From Brevibacterium sp. CCUG 69071 (lineage in GTDB: Bacteria > Actinomycetota > Actinomycetes > Actinomycetales > Brevibacteriaceae), in NCBI RefSeq assembly GCF_021023135.1, contig NZ_PGFV01000008.1, positions 62,001-126,000 of the forward strand: a DNA stretch of 64,000 nucleotides. The letters run 5' to 3'. A program made the translations under genes and the position numbers. Below are positions 7,990 through 16,351 of the stretch, in pieces (positions within the stretch are counted from its first letter, which is position 1; the number at the start of each line of letters is the position of its first letter). The notes below the pieces were generated by a model, which made no database searches, was not told the DNA's origin, and saw only the letters and a list, made by a program, of their open reading frames with translations.

Positions 7990-9810
7990 ATGTCTGAGGC
8001 CCGGTCGACGACAGACAGCGGCGATCACTCGCCCTTTGGTCTGCCACGGTCGAGATCTGAGCGCGACGATGCGGAACTGTGCTCGGAGATTCGCCGTCAC
8101 AGTCCCGACTCGGCCACCGGCCGTGCAGCATTCGGCGAACTCTATGCCAGACATCGTGCTCCGGCACTGCACTTCGCCCTGCGTCTCAATCGAGATCGCA
8201 GCCGCGCGGAAGACGCAGTCTCAGAGGCCTTTGCGAAGTTGTGGCGAGCCTGGACCAATGGAAGAGGGCCGGATACTGCATTCAAGCCCTACCTCATGGC
8301 GGCAGTTCGATCTGAGTCGTACAGGCGCAGCGCCACGAACCGCGCCACTGCGGCGGTGGAGCCTGACGTCCTGACCTTTCTCGCGGGACACGAGCCGGGC
8401 AATCACGCCGATGAGGTAGCGGAACGAGATCAGCTGGCCAAAGCGTTCAAAGCGCTTCCGCAAGGATGGCAGAAAGCCATCACAATGATCGACATCGACG
8501 GTACGGCCACATCCTCTGCGGCCGACTCGATGAACCTATCAGTGAACTCGTTCAGCTCACTGCTTCGGCGTGCGCGCGAAGGCCTGCGCGTCTCCTATCT
8601 TCAGCAGCACGTTGAGCCTTCCCGACCTGAGTGCTCCGAATACACTTCGGAGTTCGCCCGGTATGTCCGCGGCCAACTCAGCTCCAAACGCACTGTCGCC
8701 ATCAATGAACACCTCCGCGATTGCAGTTCGTGCCGCCTGCAGACTTTCCGACTCCGGAGCATCAACTCGACGTTCCAGGCCTGGATCACGCCTGCCGCCG
8801 TCGCCGCAGCTCTTATCGAGTTCGGTCGAGTTGAGGAAGGGGCGACCTTCCTGCTCCAGAGCACTGCCGACTCTGCAGAGCAATCCCAGTCTGCCGTGGG
8901 TCAGCCCCCTGCGCAGACCGCTGGTGAGCAATCGCTGAGCACGTCCGCGGGGAGTGCGAGCAGCGGTGTGGGTGGAACTGCTACCGTCTTCGGTTCCACC
9001 CTCGCACTAAAGGCCACTATCGCCGGCCTGGCCGCAGCTGCGGCCATAGCCGCCGGTACGATCACCGTCATCAATGTCCAGGGTGGTTCCGGTCAACCTC
9101 CCGCTTCGGCCCAGGAACAGTCGACGACACGGGCGCTGGAGCAGCCATCCGCACCGACCGAAGGCACGTCACCCGATGCCGCTCCGAGCGGCGCAGCGCA
9201 GATCCCTTCCGATTCGCCGAGCACCCACGACCAGCAAAAAGTCGAGGTGCCTGCGCCGTCACCGGCTCGCGAGACTGCACCGGAGGACGATTCCGCCGAG
9301 CCAAGGACCGCAGAAGATGATGTTGCAGAATCTGCGCCCGAGGAAGAGGTCGAGGAAGAAGTCGAATCCTCGACACCAAGCAACGAAGGCGATCTGACCG
9401 AAGAGTCGGAGGAACCGACACCAGCTGGTCCGAGGCCGACTCGGGCTCCTGCGCCTTCGGCGACGGCCGGGCCAGAGTCCGAGACATCTGCCGAAGCCTC
9501 CGGCGAAGCCGACGTCGATTCGGGAACTGCAGCGAATCCGAGCGAAGAAGCCGAAGCTGCGTCCGAGGCGAACGAGGGCCGCGATCAGGACACCGACCCG
9601 ACCACAAGCGACTCCGCGGCAAATGACTCGTCATCCTCCGAGCAGGCCGATACAGACGGCACAGATGCCGCTGCCGACAACGAGGGACAAGCCGGTGCGG
9701 CTGCTGATTCCGACGACGCCGACGGATCACATGCTGAGGACGACACCACCAGCGATGACGATGACGGCTGGCATTGCCACGATTTCGGCAGGTGGCAGTA
9801 CTGCCACTGA
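7990..9810 (+). CDS. ECF sigma factor fused to zinc-finger anti-sigma, TM helix and extracytoplasmic tail
   Basis: 606 aa. Residues of about 45-115 form sigma region 2 (FGELYARHRAPALHFAL, SRAEDAVSEAFAKLWRAW), and about 150-205 form region 4 with its helix-turn-helix. A short zinc-finger anti-sigma-like segment follows, with H241-x3-C245-x2-C248 (NEHLRDCSSCRL). A single hydrophobic helix at about 337-361 (TIAGLAAAAAIAAG) would anchor the protein, leaving about 240 residues outside. That part is Ser/Glu/Asp/Pro-rich and ends in the Cys/His cluster WHCHDFGRWQYCH. One polypeptide would thus combine sigma factor, inhibitor and sensor. Fused ECF/anti-sigma groups are known in Actinobacteria. ATG 7990 has no obvious ribosome site, so the start is tentative. 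Confidence 0.85.
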   Translation: MSEARSTTDSGDHSPFGLPRSRSERDDAELCSEIRRHSPDSATGRAAFGELYARHRAPALHFALRLNRDRSRAEDAVSEAFAKLWRAWTNGRGPDTAFKPYLMAAVRSESYRRSATNRATAAVEPDVLTFLAGHEPGNHADEVAERDQLAKAFKALPQGWQKAITMIDIDGTATSSAADSMNLSVNSFSSLLRRAREGLRVSYLQQHVEPSRPECSEYTSEFARYVRGQLSSKRTVAINEHLRDCSSCRLQTFRLRSINSTFQAWITPAAVAAALIEFGRVEEGATFLLQSTADSAEQSQSAVGQPPAQTAGEQSLSTSAGSASSGVGGTATVFGSTLALKATIAGLAAAAAIAAGTITVINVQGGSGQPPASAQEQSTTRALEQPSAPTEGTSPDAAPSGAAQIPSDSPSTHDQQKVEVPAPSPARETAPEDDSAEPRTAEDDVAESAPEEEVEEEVESSTPSNEGDLTEESEEPTPAGPRPTRAPAPSATAGPESETSAEASGEADVDSGTAANPSEEAEAASEANEGRDQDTDPTTSDSAANDSSSSEQADTDGTDAAADNEGQAGAAADSDDADGSHAEDDTTSDDDDGWHCHDFGRWQYCH

Positions 9811-9832
9811 TTCTCCGAATGCTTTGAAGACC

Positions 9833-10987
9833 TCACAGTCCTCGGGCGATGAGCTCCTTCATGATCTCGTTCGTTCCGCCGTAGATCTTCTGCACGCGTG
9901 CATCGGCGTACATCCGGGCGATCGGGTATTCGAGCATGTACCCGTAGCCGCCGAAGATCTGCAGGCACCGGTCGACGACGTTGTTCTGCACGTCTGCGGC
10001 CCAGTACTTGCCGGCCGAGGCCTGCTCGGTCGAGAGTGATCCGGCGATGTGCTGGCTGGTCAGGTGGTCGACGAAGGTGCGGGCGGCGAACGCCTCGGTG
10101 GCGCATTCGGCGAGCACGAACTTCGTGTTCTGGAATTTCAGGATCGGCTGCCCGAAGGCCTCGCGTTCCTTCGCATAGCCGATCGCCTCCCGCACGGCAC
10201 CCTCTGCGGTCGCCGCCGCGCCGACGGCGATCGCCAGCCGCTCCTGGGGCAGCTGCTGCATGAGCTGGACGAAGCCGCGCCCCTCTTCCCCGCCGAGGAG
10301 GTTGTCCACGGGAACGCGCATGTCCTCGAAGAACAGTTCCCGGGTGTCCTGTCCGTGTTGGCCGATCTTGTCGAGCAGCCGACCGCGGGAGAATCCGGGA
10401 AGGTCGTTCACCTCGGCGCCGATGAGCGAGAGTCCTTTGCCGCCGGGAGCCTCGCTGGTCCGGGCGACGATGACGACGATGTCGGCGTGGGAGCCGTTGG
10501 AGATGAAGGTCTTGGCCCCGTTGATCACAAAGTCCTGGCCGTCGCGGACCGCTCTGGTTGTGATGCCCTGGAGGTCGGAGCCGGTCCCGGGTTCGGTCAT
10601 CGCGATCGCCGCGACGAGCTCACCGGTGGCCATGCCCGGCAGCCACCGACGTTTCTGCTCCTCGGTGCCGAAGGCGTTGATGTAGTGGGCGATGATCGTC
10701 GAATGCACGGCATTGGCCCAGGCGGAATCGCCGATGAAGCCCTGTTCCTGGAGGATGACGGCCTCGTGGGCGAAGGTTCCGCCGCCCCCTCCGTACTCTT
10801 CCGGGATGGAGATGCAGAGCAGCCCGGCATCTCCGGCCCGGTTCCAGAAATCTCGGTCGACCTGGTGCTCCTCAGCCCATCGTGCCTGGTGGGGAACGAC
10901 CTCCTTGGCAAGGAAGCTGCGGGTGAGGTCGCGCAGGTCGTCGGTTTCCTGGGTCTCCCAAGTGCCTCGGTATCCGTCGAGGATCAT
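9833..10987 (-). CDS. acyl-CoA dehydrogenase
   Basis: 384 aa from ATG 10987, preceded by AGGAGA; a longer in-frame reading would overlap the upstream gene. It has the three-part acyl-CoA dehydrogenase fold: IPEEYGGGGG, AIAMTEPGTGSDLQGI at the flavin site, and the C-terminal QIFGGYGYMLEYPIARMYADARVQKIYGGTNEI, where the Glu of TNEI is the usual catalytic base position. It oxidises a fatty or branched acyl-CoA at C2-C3. Its ATG overlaps the stop of the CaiB-like gene (ATGA), so the two are translationally coupled. Confidence 0.93.
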   Translation of the reverse strand: MILDGYRGTWETQETDDLRDLTRSFLAKEVVPHQARWAEEHQVDRDFWNRAGDAGLLCISIPEEYGGGGGTFAHEAVILQEQGFIGDSAWANAVHSTIIAHYINAFGTEEQKRRWLPGMATGELVAAIAMTEPGTGSDLQGITTRAVRDGQDFVINGAKTFISNGSHADIVVIVARTSEAPGGKGLSLIGAEVNDLPGFSRGRLLDKIGQHGQDTRELFFEDMRVPVDNLLGGEEGRGFVQLMQQLPQERLAIAVGAAATAEGAVREAIGYAKEREAFGQPILKFQNTKFVLAECATEAFAARTFVDHLTSQHIAGSLSTEQASAGKYWAADVQNNVVDRCLQIFGGYGYMLEYPIARMYADARVQKIYGGTNEIMKELIARGL

Positions 10988-11856
10988 GCTCGTTCTCCTG
11001 TGGGTTGGGTTCCGGCAGCGACGACCGCCTCGAACGGCAGGTCGTTCTCCGCGGCGAAACGCATCCATCTCTCGGTCGGTTCGCGTGCGAATTCCGCCTC
11101 GAGCGTGGCTTCGTCGGCGCCGAGGCGGGTGGCCAGCGCCTTCGCGAAGTGCGGTTCGAGGCAGGCGACGGCGAGGTGTCCGTCGGCGGTGGCGTAGGTG
11201 CGGTAGAACGGGGAACGCCCGCCGAGGTGGCCGCCCGGAGAGCTCAGCCCGTGCCGTGCCGGACCCGCCGCCCAGGCGGCCGAATCGTCGAGGACGACGC
11301 GCTTACGGATCCCGAGCGGGTCTGCGCTCTCGGTCTCCGCCAGGCTTTCGCGTTCCCGGAGTCCGGCGAGGGCGGCGGTGACAGCGCGCTCTCCGCCGAG
11401 GATGTCGGCGATCGGCACGGTGGGGTTGGTTCCGGGGATGAGGGTGCCGTGGGCGGCCTGGTAGGTGAGATCGTGCCCGGGGACTTCGGCGCGGTCACCG
11501 GCGAAGCCGAGGATCTCGACGTGGACGAGTCCGTGGTCGGCGACGAGCTCGGGGATTCCCAACCCGGCCGCGGCCTTCGGGCGCATGGCGGTGAGGAGGA
11601 TGTCGGCGTCAGCGGCGAGCACCTCGAGTCTCGCGCGGGCTTGGCCGTCCTTGAGGTCGAGGGTGATGATCTCCTGTCCGCCGGTCAGCTCCCGGTAGTA
11701 GTCGGGGACAGCGTGGGCGAGGGGATCGCCTGTCGGGGGTTCGATCTTAATCACTCGCGCCCCGAGTTCCGCGAGTCGGGCCGCGGCCAGCGGTCCGGGC
11801 AGGTTGATGGCCAGGGAGATGACCGTGACATCGTCCAAGGGTGAGAATTCGTCCAC
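10984..11856 (-). CDS. CaiB/BaiF-type CoA transferase or acyl-CoA racemase, short form
   Basis: 290 aa, shorter than the usual 380-400 of this family. N-terminal motifs are typical: VISLAINLPGPLAAARLAELGARVIKIEPPTGDPL. The segment GHDLTYQAAHGTL keeps the catalytic Asp region. YRTYATADGHLAVACLEPHFAKAL is the usual later block. The missing portion is at the C-terminus. The family covers formyl-CoA transferases and alpha-methylacyl-CoA racemases. Coupling with an acyl-CoA dehydrogenase points to activation or racemisation of branched acyl-CoA for beta-oxidation. The precise substrate is unknown. Confidence 0.85.
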   Translation of the reverse strand: MDEFSPLDDVTVISLAINLPGPLAAARLAELGARVIKIEPPTGDPLAHAVPDYYRELTGGQEIITLDLKDGQARARLEVLAADADILLTAMRPKAAAGLGIPELVADHGLVHVEILGFAGDRAEVPGHDLTYQAAHGTLIPGTNPTVPIADILGGERAVTAALAGLRERESLAETESADPLGIRKRVVLDDSAAWAAGPARHGLSSPGGHLGGRSPFYRTYATADGHLAVACLEPHFAKALATRLGADEATLEAEFAREPTERWMRFAAENDLPFEAVVAAGTQPTGERA

Positions 11857-11909
11857 TCCGACTCAGCTTCCTTCGCTTGCTTCGCCGCTTTTGAACGACC
11901 GTATAAGAT

Positions 11910-11927
11910 ATTGAAAGATTGTTCAAT
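11910..11927. promoter_or_regulatory. probable TetR operator
   Basis: ATTGAAAGATTGTTCAAT has 6-bp arms (ATTGAA/TTCAAT) around 6 bp. It lies between the divergent CaiB-like gene (start 11856) and the TetR gene (start 11977), 54 bp and 49 bp away. A TTGAAC half-site lies at 11891-11896. It is the natural binding site for the adjacent TetR protein. Confidence 0.55.
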
Positions 11928-11976
11928 GGTGGTCATGGAAGAATCTGTCATGGCACAGTTGGATGGAGTGGGGGCG

Positions 11977-12621
11977 ATGACCGAGAGCAGCAGCGCCGAG
12001 GATCTCGAGGCGGCCGGTGAGACCGCGGACCTCACGAGTCGTGCGCGGATCCGCAACGCCGCCCTCCACCAGTTCGCCACTCGTGGATTCGCGGGCACGC
12101 CTCTGCGGGCCATCACCGCCGAGGCGGGAGTGGCCATCGGCCTCATCTCGCATCACTTCGGCTCGAAGGAGGGGGCTCGGGACGCGGTCGAGCAGTGGAT
12201 CGTCGGGCTCTTCGCAGCGGCCCTCGGCCTGGCCGATCGAGAATCCGAGGAATCGGTCGCCGATGCCGGTGCCCGAGATGCGGCGGTGGCACGGATGCTT
12301 GGGGACAATCCGCTCGTCATCGACTATCTGCGTCGCGAAGTCCTCGAACAGCCCGAGGACGGCGGACTCATCACTCGCCTCTCGGCACTGACCGTCGAGA
12401 GCGTCGACGCGATGCGAGCCGCCGGTCACGCTTCGACCGATCGCGATCGTGTCGAGCAGGTGCTCACGGTGATGGTCCGTCAGCTCGGCAGGCTGGTCCT
12501 GCAGCCGCTGCTCCACCAGGTCGCCGCCGCGTTCCCCGCAGGCGAACGACCCACCAGCCTCCCCGAACTCACCGTCGAGGTGAGACGACCGGAGGCGCGA
12601 AGAGACGAAAGAGACTCATGA
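11977..12621 (+). CDS. TetR/AcrR family regulator
   Basis: 214 aa if started at ATG 11977, which has GGAG 8 nt upstream. In-frame starts at 11911 and 11926 fall inside the palindrome; 11935 and 11950 remain possible. The N-terminal helix-turn-helix is clear: RARIRNAALHQFATRGF, then ITAEAGVAIGLISHHFGSKEG. The remainder is helical ligand-binding sequence with VIDYLRREVLEQ. It is divergent from the CaiB/acyl-CoA dehydrogenase operon and its stop overlaps the histidine phosphatase start (ATGA). It probably represses both units. Confidence 0.88.
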   Translation: MTESSSAEDLEAAGETADLTSRARIRNAALHQFATRGFAGTPLRAITAEAGVAIGLISHHFGSKEGARDAVEQWIVGLFAAALGLADRESEESVADAGARDAAVARMLGDNPLVIDYLRREVLEQPEDGGLITRLSALTVESVDAMRAAGHASTDRDRVEQVLTVMVRQLGRLVLQPLLHQVAAAFPAGERPTSLPELTVEVRRPEARRDERDS

Positions 12622-13271
12622 GCATCATCTATCTGGTTCGACACGGTCAGGCGTCGTTCGGCACCGATGACTACGACCACCTGTCCGAGCTCGGCAGGGA
12701 GCAGAGCTGCATCACGGGCGGCCACCTCGTCGCGCAGGAAGTCACGCCGACGCACATCATTCACGGTGAGATGCTCCGCCAGCGTCAGACCGCCGAAGGG
12801 ATCCAAACTGGACTCGGAACCGAACTCACGCCGCAGATCGGCACCGGCTGGAATGAGTACCAGGCCTGGGAGCTCACCGGCGCGCTCACTGACCCCGATC
12901 CACGTGCACAACATGATTCGAAGGTCTTCCAGGCCGAGCTCGAACGCGGGGCCGCCCGTTGGGCCAGCGGGGATCATGACAGCGACTACTCGGAGACGTT
13001 CGCAGAGTTCACCTCTCGCGTCGACCGGGCCCTCGATGAGGCGTGTGCGGCGATGAGCTCAGGCGAGTCGACGATCGTCGTCTCCAGCGCCGGAGCCATC
13101 GCCTGGACTGCGGCCAGACTGCTCGGCGGCGGCTTCGACCAATGGATGGCGTTCAACCGAGTCACCGTCAACACCGGGATCACACGCATCATCACCGGTC
13201 GCAACGGGATCAGCCTCGTCTCCTTCAACGAGCACGGCCACCTGCCGCCCTCCGCGATCACGTACAGGTGA
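12618..13271 (+). CDS. histidine phosphatase (phosphoglycerate mutase-like) family protein, second His absent
   Basis: 217 aa from ATG 12618, overlapping the TetR stop. The catalytic start IIYLVRHGQASFG gives the phosphate-accepting RHG motif at residues 8-10, and EMLRQRQTAEGI supplies the second Arg. Where most members have SHGG before a hydrophobic helix, this protein reads VVSSAGAIAWTAARLL, so the second catalytic His is replaced. It may belong to a subgroup with altered chemistry, or be a binding protein. Its operon position next to acyl-CoA genes suggests a role in that catabolic unit. Confidence 0.82.
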   Translation: MSIIYLVRHGQASFGTDDYDHLSELGREQSCITGGHLVAQEVTPTHIIHGEMLRQRQTAEGIQTGLGTELTPQIGTGWNEYQAWELTGALTDPDPRAQHDSKVFQAELERGAARWASGDHDSDYSETFAEFTSRVDRALDEACAAMSSGESTIVVSSAGAIAWTAARLLGGGFDQWMAFNRVTVNTGITRIITGRNGISLVSFNEHGHLPPSAITYR

Positions 13272-13289
13272 CGCAGACCCCGGCGATTA

Positions 13290-13320
13290 GCCGGTGCAGC
13301 GGCCACACCGCCGCACCGGC
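13290..13320 (+). terminator. possible hairpin terminator
   Basis: GCCGGTGC...GCACCGGC with an inner GC-rich stem and one bulge lies 19 bp after the histidine phosphatase stop. There is no U-tract, so only moderate support. Confidence 0.4.
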
Positions 13321-13391
13321 CTGCCGAAGCTCTGTGTCATCACGCCGGACCCGGCCTTGCTCGATCGGACTGCACTGCGTAACCTCAGGCC

Positions 13392-14285
13392 ATGGTGAAG
13401 TATCGATGGACAGCGGCTGACATGCTTGCGATGGACGGCCGCACGGTGGTCGTCACCGGGGCCAGCAGCGGGGTCGGAGCCGCCACCGCGACGGCCTTCT
13501 CGCGGGCCGGAGCCCACGTCGTCATGGCCGTCCGCGACGTACAGCGCGGACAGGACGCCGCCCGCTCCATGGGTGGGAGCACAGAGGTTCGAGAACTCGA
13601 CCTCGCCGACCTGTCCTCGGTCCGGGCTTTCGCCGATTCGTGGAGCGGACCCCTCGACATCCTCGTCAACAATGCGGGAGTCGCCGGACACCGAGGTGCT
13701 CAGACCGCGGATGGCTTCGACCTGCAGTTCGGCACGAACCACCTCGGCCACTTCGCCCTGACCAACCTTCTCCTGCCGCACATCACCGACCGGGTGGTGA
13801 CCGTGGCCTCGGGTGCGCACAAGGCGGGTGAGATCCATTTCGAGGATCTCCACCTGCGCGGACGCAAATACGGTTTCGCGGAATCCTACGGCCAGTCCAA
13901 GCTGGCGAACCTGCTGTTCACCCTCGAACTCGACCGCCGTCTGCGGCAGGCCGACTCCCGCATTCTCTCTCTGGCCGCACATCCGGGCTATTCGGCGACG
14001 AACCTCGGCACCCGAGGCCAGCCCAAGGCCCTTGTCGCCGCAGCGAATTTCGCCGGCAGGCTGTTCGCCCAAAGCAGCGAGCACGGAGCACTGCCGTCAC
14101 TGTTCGCGGCGACCCACGACCTGCCCGGGGCGAGCTACGTCGGCCCGGACGGTCGCGGCGAGCTGCGCGGCTCCCCCACCCTGGTGGGACGGTCGGCGAA
14201 GGCCAGCGACCCGGCTGCGGCACGCCGACTGTGGGAGATCTCCGAACGACTCACCGACGTCCGATTCGGCCTCGCAACGGATTGA
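13392..14285 (+). CDS. SDR family oxidoreductase (retinol dehydrogenase/protochlorophyllide reductase-like)
   Basis: 297 aa. Motifs are VVVTGASSGVGAATATAF (residues 18-35), LDILVNNAGVAGH, QFGTNHLGHFALTNLLLP, and YGQSKLANLLFTLEL with the YxxxK active site. The LGHF and KLANLLF blocks place it with the RDH11-14-like branch that reduces or oxidises lipophilic alcohols and aldehydes. It stands between the phosphatase operon and the convergent DUF2000 gene, with no obvious partner. ATG 13392 has only a weak ribosome site. Confidence 0.88.
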   Translation: MVKYRWTAADMLAMDGRTVVVTGASSGVGAATATAFSRAGAHVVMAVRDVQRGQDAARSMGGSTEVRELDLADLSSVRAFADSWSGPLDILVNNAGVAGHRGAQTADGFDLQFGTNHLGHFALTNLLLPHITDRVVTVASGAHKAGEIHFEDLHLRGRKYGFAESYGQSKLANLLFTLELDRRLRQADSRILSLAAHPGYSATNLGTRGQPKALVAAANFAGRLFAQSSEHGALPSLFAATHDLPGASYVGPDGRGELRGSPTLVGRSAKASDPAAARRLWEISERLTDVRFGLATD

Positions 14286-14373
14286 TCGTCCGCCACAGCC
14301 CGGAATAGCCCGGCGGCCGGAACCGCCCCACTGCCGGAACCCCTCCACTGCCGACACCGCTCCGCGCAGCCAC

Positions 14374-14835
14374 TCACTCGTGCATCCGCGCTCCCTTGAC
14401 CACCCGGTCGACGGCGTTCTTCGGTCCTCTCAGGGCAATCCCCACAAGGTTGAGTTCGTCCGCGGGCACGGCTGCCACCGCGGCACGGTTGGCCGCATCG
14501 TGCCCCGTGGAGAACAGCTCCTCCGTGTAGATCGCCACGGACATTCCCCGCCCCAGCGCCTTCTCACGGGCCTTCGCGAGCACCTCGGCGCCGCCGGTCA
14601 TGACGAGCACCGGCTGACGCAGCATCGGCAGGTAGTTCTGCCCGTCGGCGTCGCGGTAGTCCTCCCCCACCAGGCCCGCCTCGCTGGTGGCGATACCAGA
14701 CATGAGGAAGGCGGTGACGTTGAGCTCCTGCCAGGGCTTGAGGTCCTCGCGGAGGACGACGACGACCTTCGTATCGAAGCGGACCGGAGCCGCAGGCTCG
14801 GTTGGGGACGGTGATTCAGATGTGTTCTCGTGCAT
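14374..14835 (-). CDS. DUF2000 family protein
   Basis: 153 aa from ATG 14835. The sequence (FDTKVVVVLREDLKPWQELNVTAFLMSGI, then YLPMLRQPVLVMTGGAEVLAKAREKAL and FSTGHDAANRAAVAAVP) fits DUF2000, whose fold resembles peptidyl-tRNA hydrolase 2. The function is not established. It is divergent from the AraC gene with only 48 bp between start codons, so the AraC protein probably controls it. GGAGG sits 1 nt before the ATG, which is unusually close and may not be used. Confidence 0.78.
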   Translation of the reverse strand: MHENTSESPSPTEPAAPVRFDTKVVVVLREDLKPWQELNVTAFLMSGIATSEAGLVGEDYRDADGQNYLPMLRQPVLVMTGGAEVLAKAREKALGRGMSVAIYTEELFSTGHDAANRAAVAAVPADELNLVGIALRGPKNAVDRVVKGARMHE

Positions 14836-14883
14836 GCCTCCACTTTGCTTCCCGAGCGAGTAAGAGTCTTGTACGTTTGTGAC

Positions 14884-15660
14884 ATGGCTGATGTGATCCA
14901 CGCATGGCACCCGGAGGTGCCACTGATCCAGGAGGTCCTCCACGCTCGGTTCGAGCATCATGCCTACCCGTCTCATACGCATGATTCGTGGACGGTCCTG
15001 CTCGTCGATCAGGGCACGGTGACCTACGATCTGGACCGGCATGAGCATCAGACCTCGAACTCGGCGGTGACGCTGCTGCCGCCGCAGGTGCCCCATGACG
15101 GCCGCTCGGCGACTCCAGATGTGCCGTTTCGCAAACGCGTGCTCTACCTCGAACCCGAGTGGCTGCCCGACACCGCTGTCGATGCCGCCGCGGAGTCTCC
15201 CACGCTCTTCGACCCGAGTGTCACCGCGGCCGTCGACCGGATCCACGCTGCACTCAATGACCCGGCCGACGTCCTCGCCGCCGAATGCGGAGTCCTGGCC
15301 CTGCGCGATCTCGTGCAGCCGCATCTGAAGTCACCCGTCGAAACCGCGACCGACAGGCCGCTCGCCCGCTGCCTCCGACAGCTGCTCGATGATCGTGTGG
15401 ACGAAACCGTCACCATCGCCGAGGCCGCCGCAGAGTTGGGTGCCCACCGCAGCCACCTGGTCCGGGTCTTCACCCAGACCTACGGGATCGCGCCACATCA
15501 GTACGTCATCGGCCGCCGGGTCGACCGTGCCCGGCGCCTGCTCCTGTCGAGCCACTCCCCCGCCGAGGCGGCCGTCCGGTCAGGCTTCCACGATCAGTCC
15601 CACCTCACCCGGCATTTCCGCCGGACCCTGGGCACGACCCCCGGAGTCTTCGCGGCCTGA
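14884..15660 (+). CDS. AraC family transcriptional regulator
   Basis: 258 aa from ATG 14884. The N-terminal half is a cupin sensor (HHAYPSHTHDSWTVLLVDQGTVTYDLDRHEH). The C-terminal two-helix AraC DNA-binding domain is complete: IAEAAAELGAHRSHLVRVFTQTYGIAPHQYV and AAVRSGFHDQSHLTRHFRRTLGTTPGVF. It has no Shine-Dalgarno and starts close to the divergent promoter region, so it may be leaderless. The last 81 bp are duplicated at 16401-16481, beyond the toxin-antitoxin genes. Confidence 0.9.
   Translation: MADVIHAWHPEVPLIQEVLHARFEHHAYPSHTHDSWTVLLVDQGTVTYDLDRHEHQTSNSAVTLLPPQVPHDGRSATPDVPFRKRVLYLEPEWLPDTAVDAAAESPTLFDPSVTAAVDRIHAALNDPADVLAAECGVLALRDLVQPHLKSPVETATDRPLARCLRQLLDDRVDETVTIAEAAAELGAHRSHLVRVFTQTYGIAPHQYVIGRRVDRARRLLLSSHSPAEAAVRSGFHDQSHLTRHFRRTLGTTPGVFAA
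15580..15660 (+). repeat. direct repeat A: 3' end of araC
   Basis: 81 bp ending in the araC stop codon. They match 16401-16481 with only two differences. Homology continues upstream in both copies after a 12-bp deletion in copy B. Together the copies flank the toxin-antitoxin islet at 15661-16400. Confidence 0.85.
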
Positions 15661-15684
15661 AGCGAATGCCGGAGCAGAGGTCTG

Positions 15685-15990
15685 TTAGGCCACCTGAACT
15701 CGCGCATCGGCTGTCACGTACTCAAGCGCGAGTCCTCCGCCGACGGCTTCCAGATATCCGCGAATCGTTCCGACTTTCGAGTTGTCGAGATCTCCGTGCT
15801 CGATCTTAGAGATCTGACGTTGCGATACACCGATTCGCTCTGCAAGCTCCTGCTGAGTCAGCCCCGCATTCTCACGCAGCTCCCGAAGGCTATAAGCCCG
15901 TACTTCAGCGAGCATGCGCTCTTTATGCGCCGCGACTTTCTCGCGGTTCACCGGATGATCCGCGAGGAACTCGTCCAAATCCATAGCCAT
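15685..15990 (-). CDS. higA: XRE-type antitoxin (HigA-like)
   Basis: 101 aa. The central helix-turn-helix is a canonical XRE domain: LRELRENAGLTQQELAERIGVSQRQISKIEHGDL (about 35-68). The C-terminal YLEAVGGGLALEYVTADARVQVA is typical of HigA/MqsA-like partners, with GG-LxLEYV as in Rv2021c-type antitoxins. It lies 5 bp downstream of the toxin gene on the same strand, the toxin-first order of higBA. It should neutralise the toxin and, with it, bind the palindrome at 16356-16373. Confidence 0.87.
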   Translation of the reverse strand: MAMDLDEFLADHPVNREKVAAHKERMLAEVRAYSLRELRENAGLTQQELAERIGVSQRQISKIEHGDLDNSKVGTIRGYLEAVGGGLALEYVTADARVQVA

Positions 15991-15995
15991 ACCGT

Positions 15996-16343
15996 CTACT
16001 CCTCTCTCAGCCTCAGCAGATGGTCATCAAACAGATCGTCTGCGATTGGAATGTTCTGGCGATACCAGCGTTTCCAATTTCCAGATTTGTCCCCCGCTAC
16101 CAGCAAGATTGCCTTTCGTGCAGGATCGAAAGCGAACAAAACTCTCAGTTCAGTCTGTCCTGATGAACCAGGCCGCAACTCCTTCATATTCTTATGCCGA
16201 GAAGCGACAATTGTGTCTACCAACGGCCGCCAAAGATGGGGACCGTTGTCCCGCAACAACTCCAACGCGGCAACTACCTGATCACGCGAATCGTCATCGA
16301 TAGTGGCCAGCCATTCCGCGATCAGCTCGACGTCTAACCCCAC
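15996..16343 (-). CDS. higB: RelE/HigB-type toxin (Gp49-like)
   Basis: 115 aa from GTG 16343. A TTG at 16352 is in frame but overlaps the -10 hexamer. Family features are a helical start (AEWLATIDDDSRDQVVAALELLRDNGPHLWRPLVDTI), then KNMKELRPGSSGQTELRVLFAFDPARKAILLVAGDKSGNW, which is the beta-sheet of phage Gp49/HigB proteins with basic residues for ribosome-dependent mRNA cleavage. It forms a type II module with the XRE protein just downstream. The pair sits inside a 740-bp islet of lower GC between araC 3'-end repeats. Confidence 0.87.
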   Translation of the reverse strand: MGLDVELIAEWLATIDDDSRDQVVAALELLRDNGPHLWRPLVDTIVASRHKNMKELRPGSSGQTELRVLFAFDPARKAILLVAGDKSGNWKRWYRQNIPIADDLFDDHLLRLREE

Positions 16344-16351
16344 ACGGTTCA

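Noticed and set aside
14290..14372. Short GC-rich repeats between the SDR and DUF2000 genes
   Set aside because: CCGGAA and CACTGCCG recur, but no stable hairpin or regular spacing is seen.
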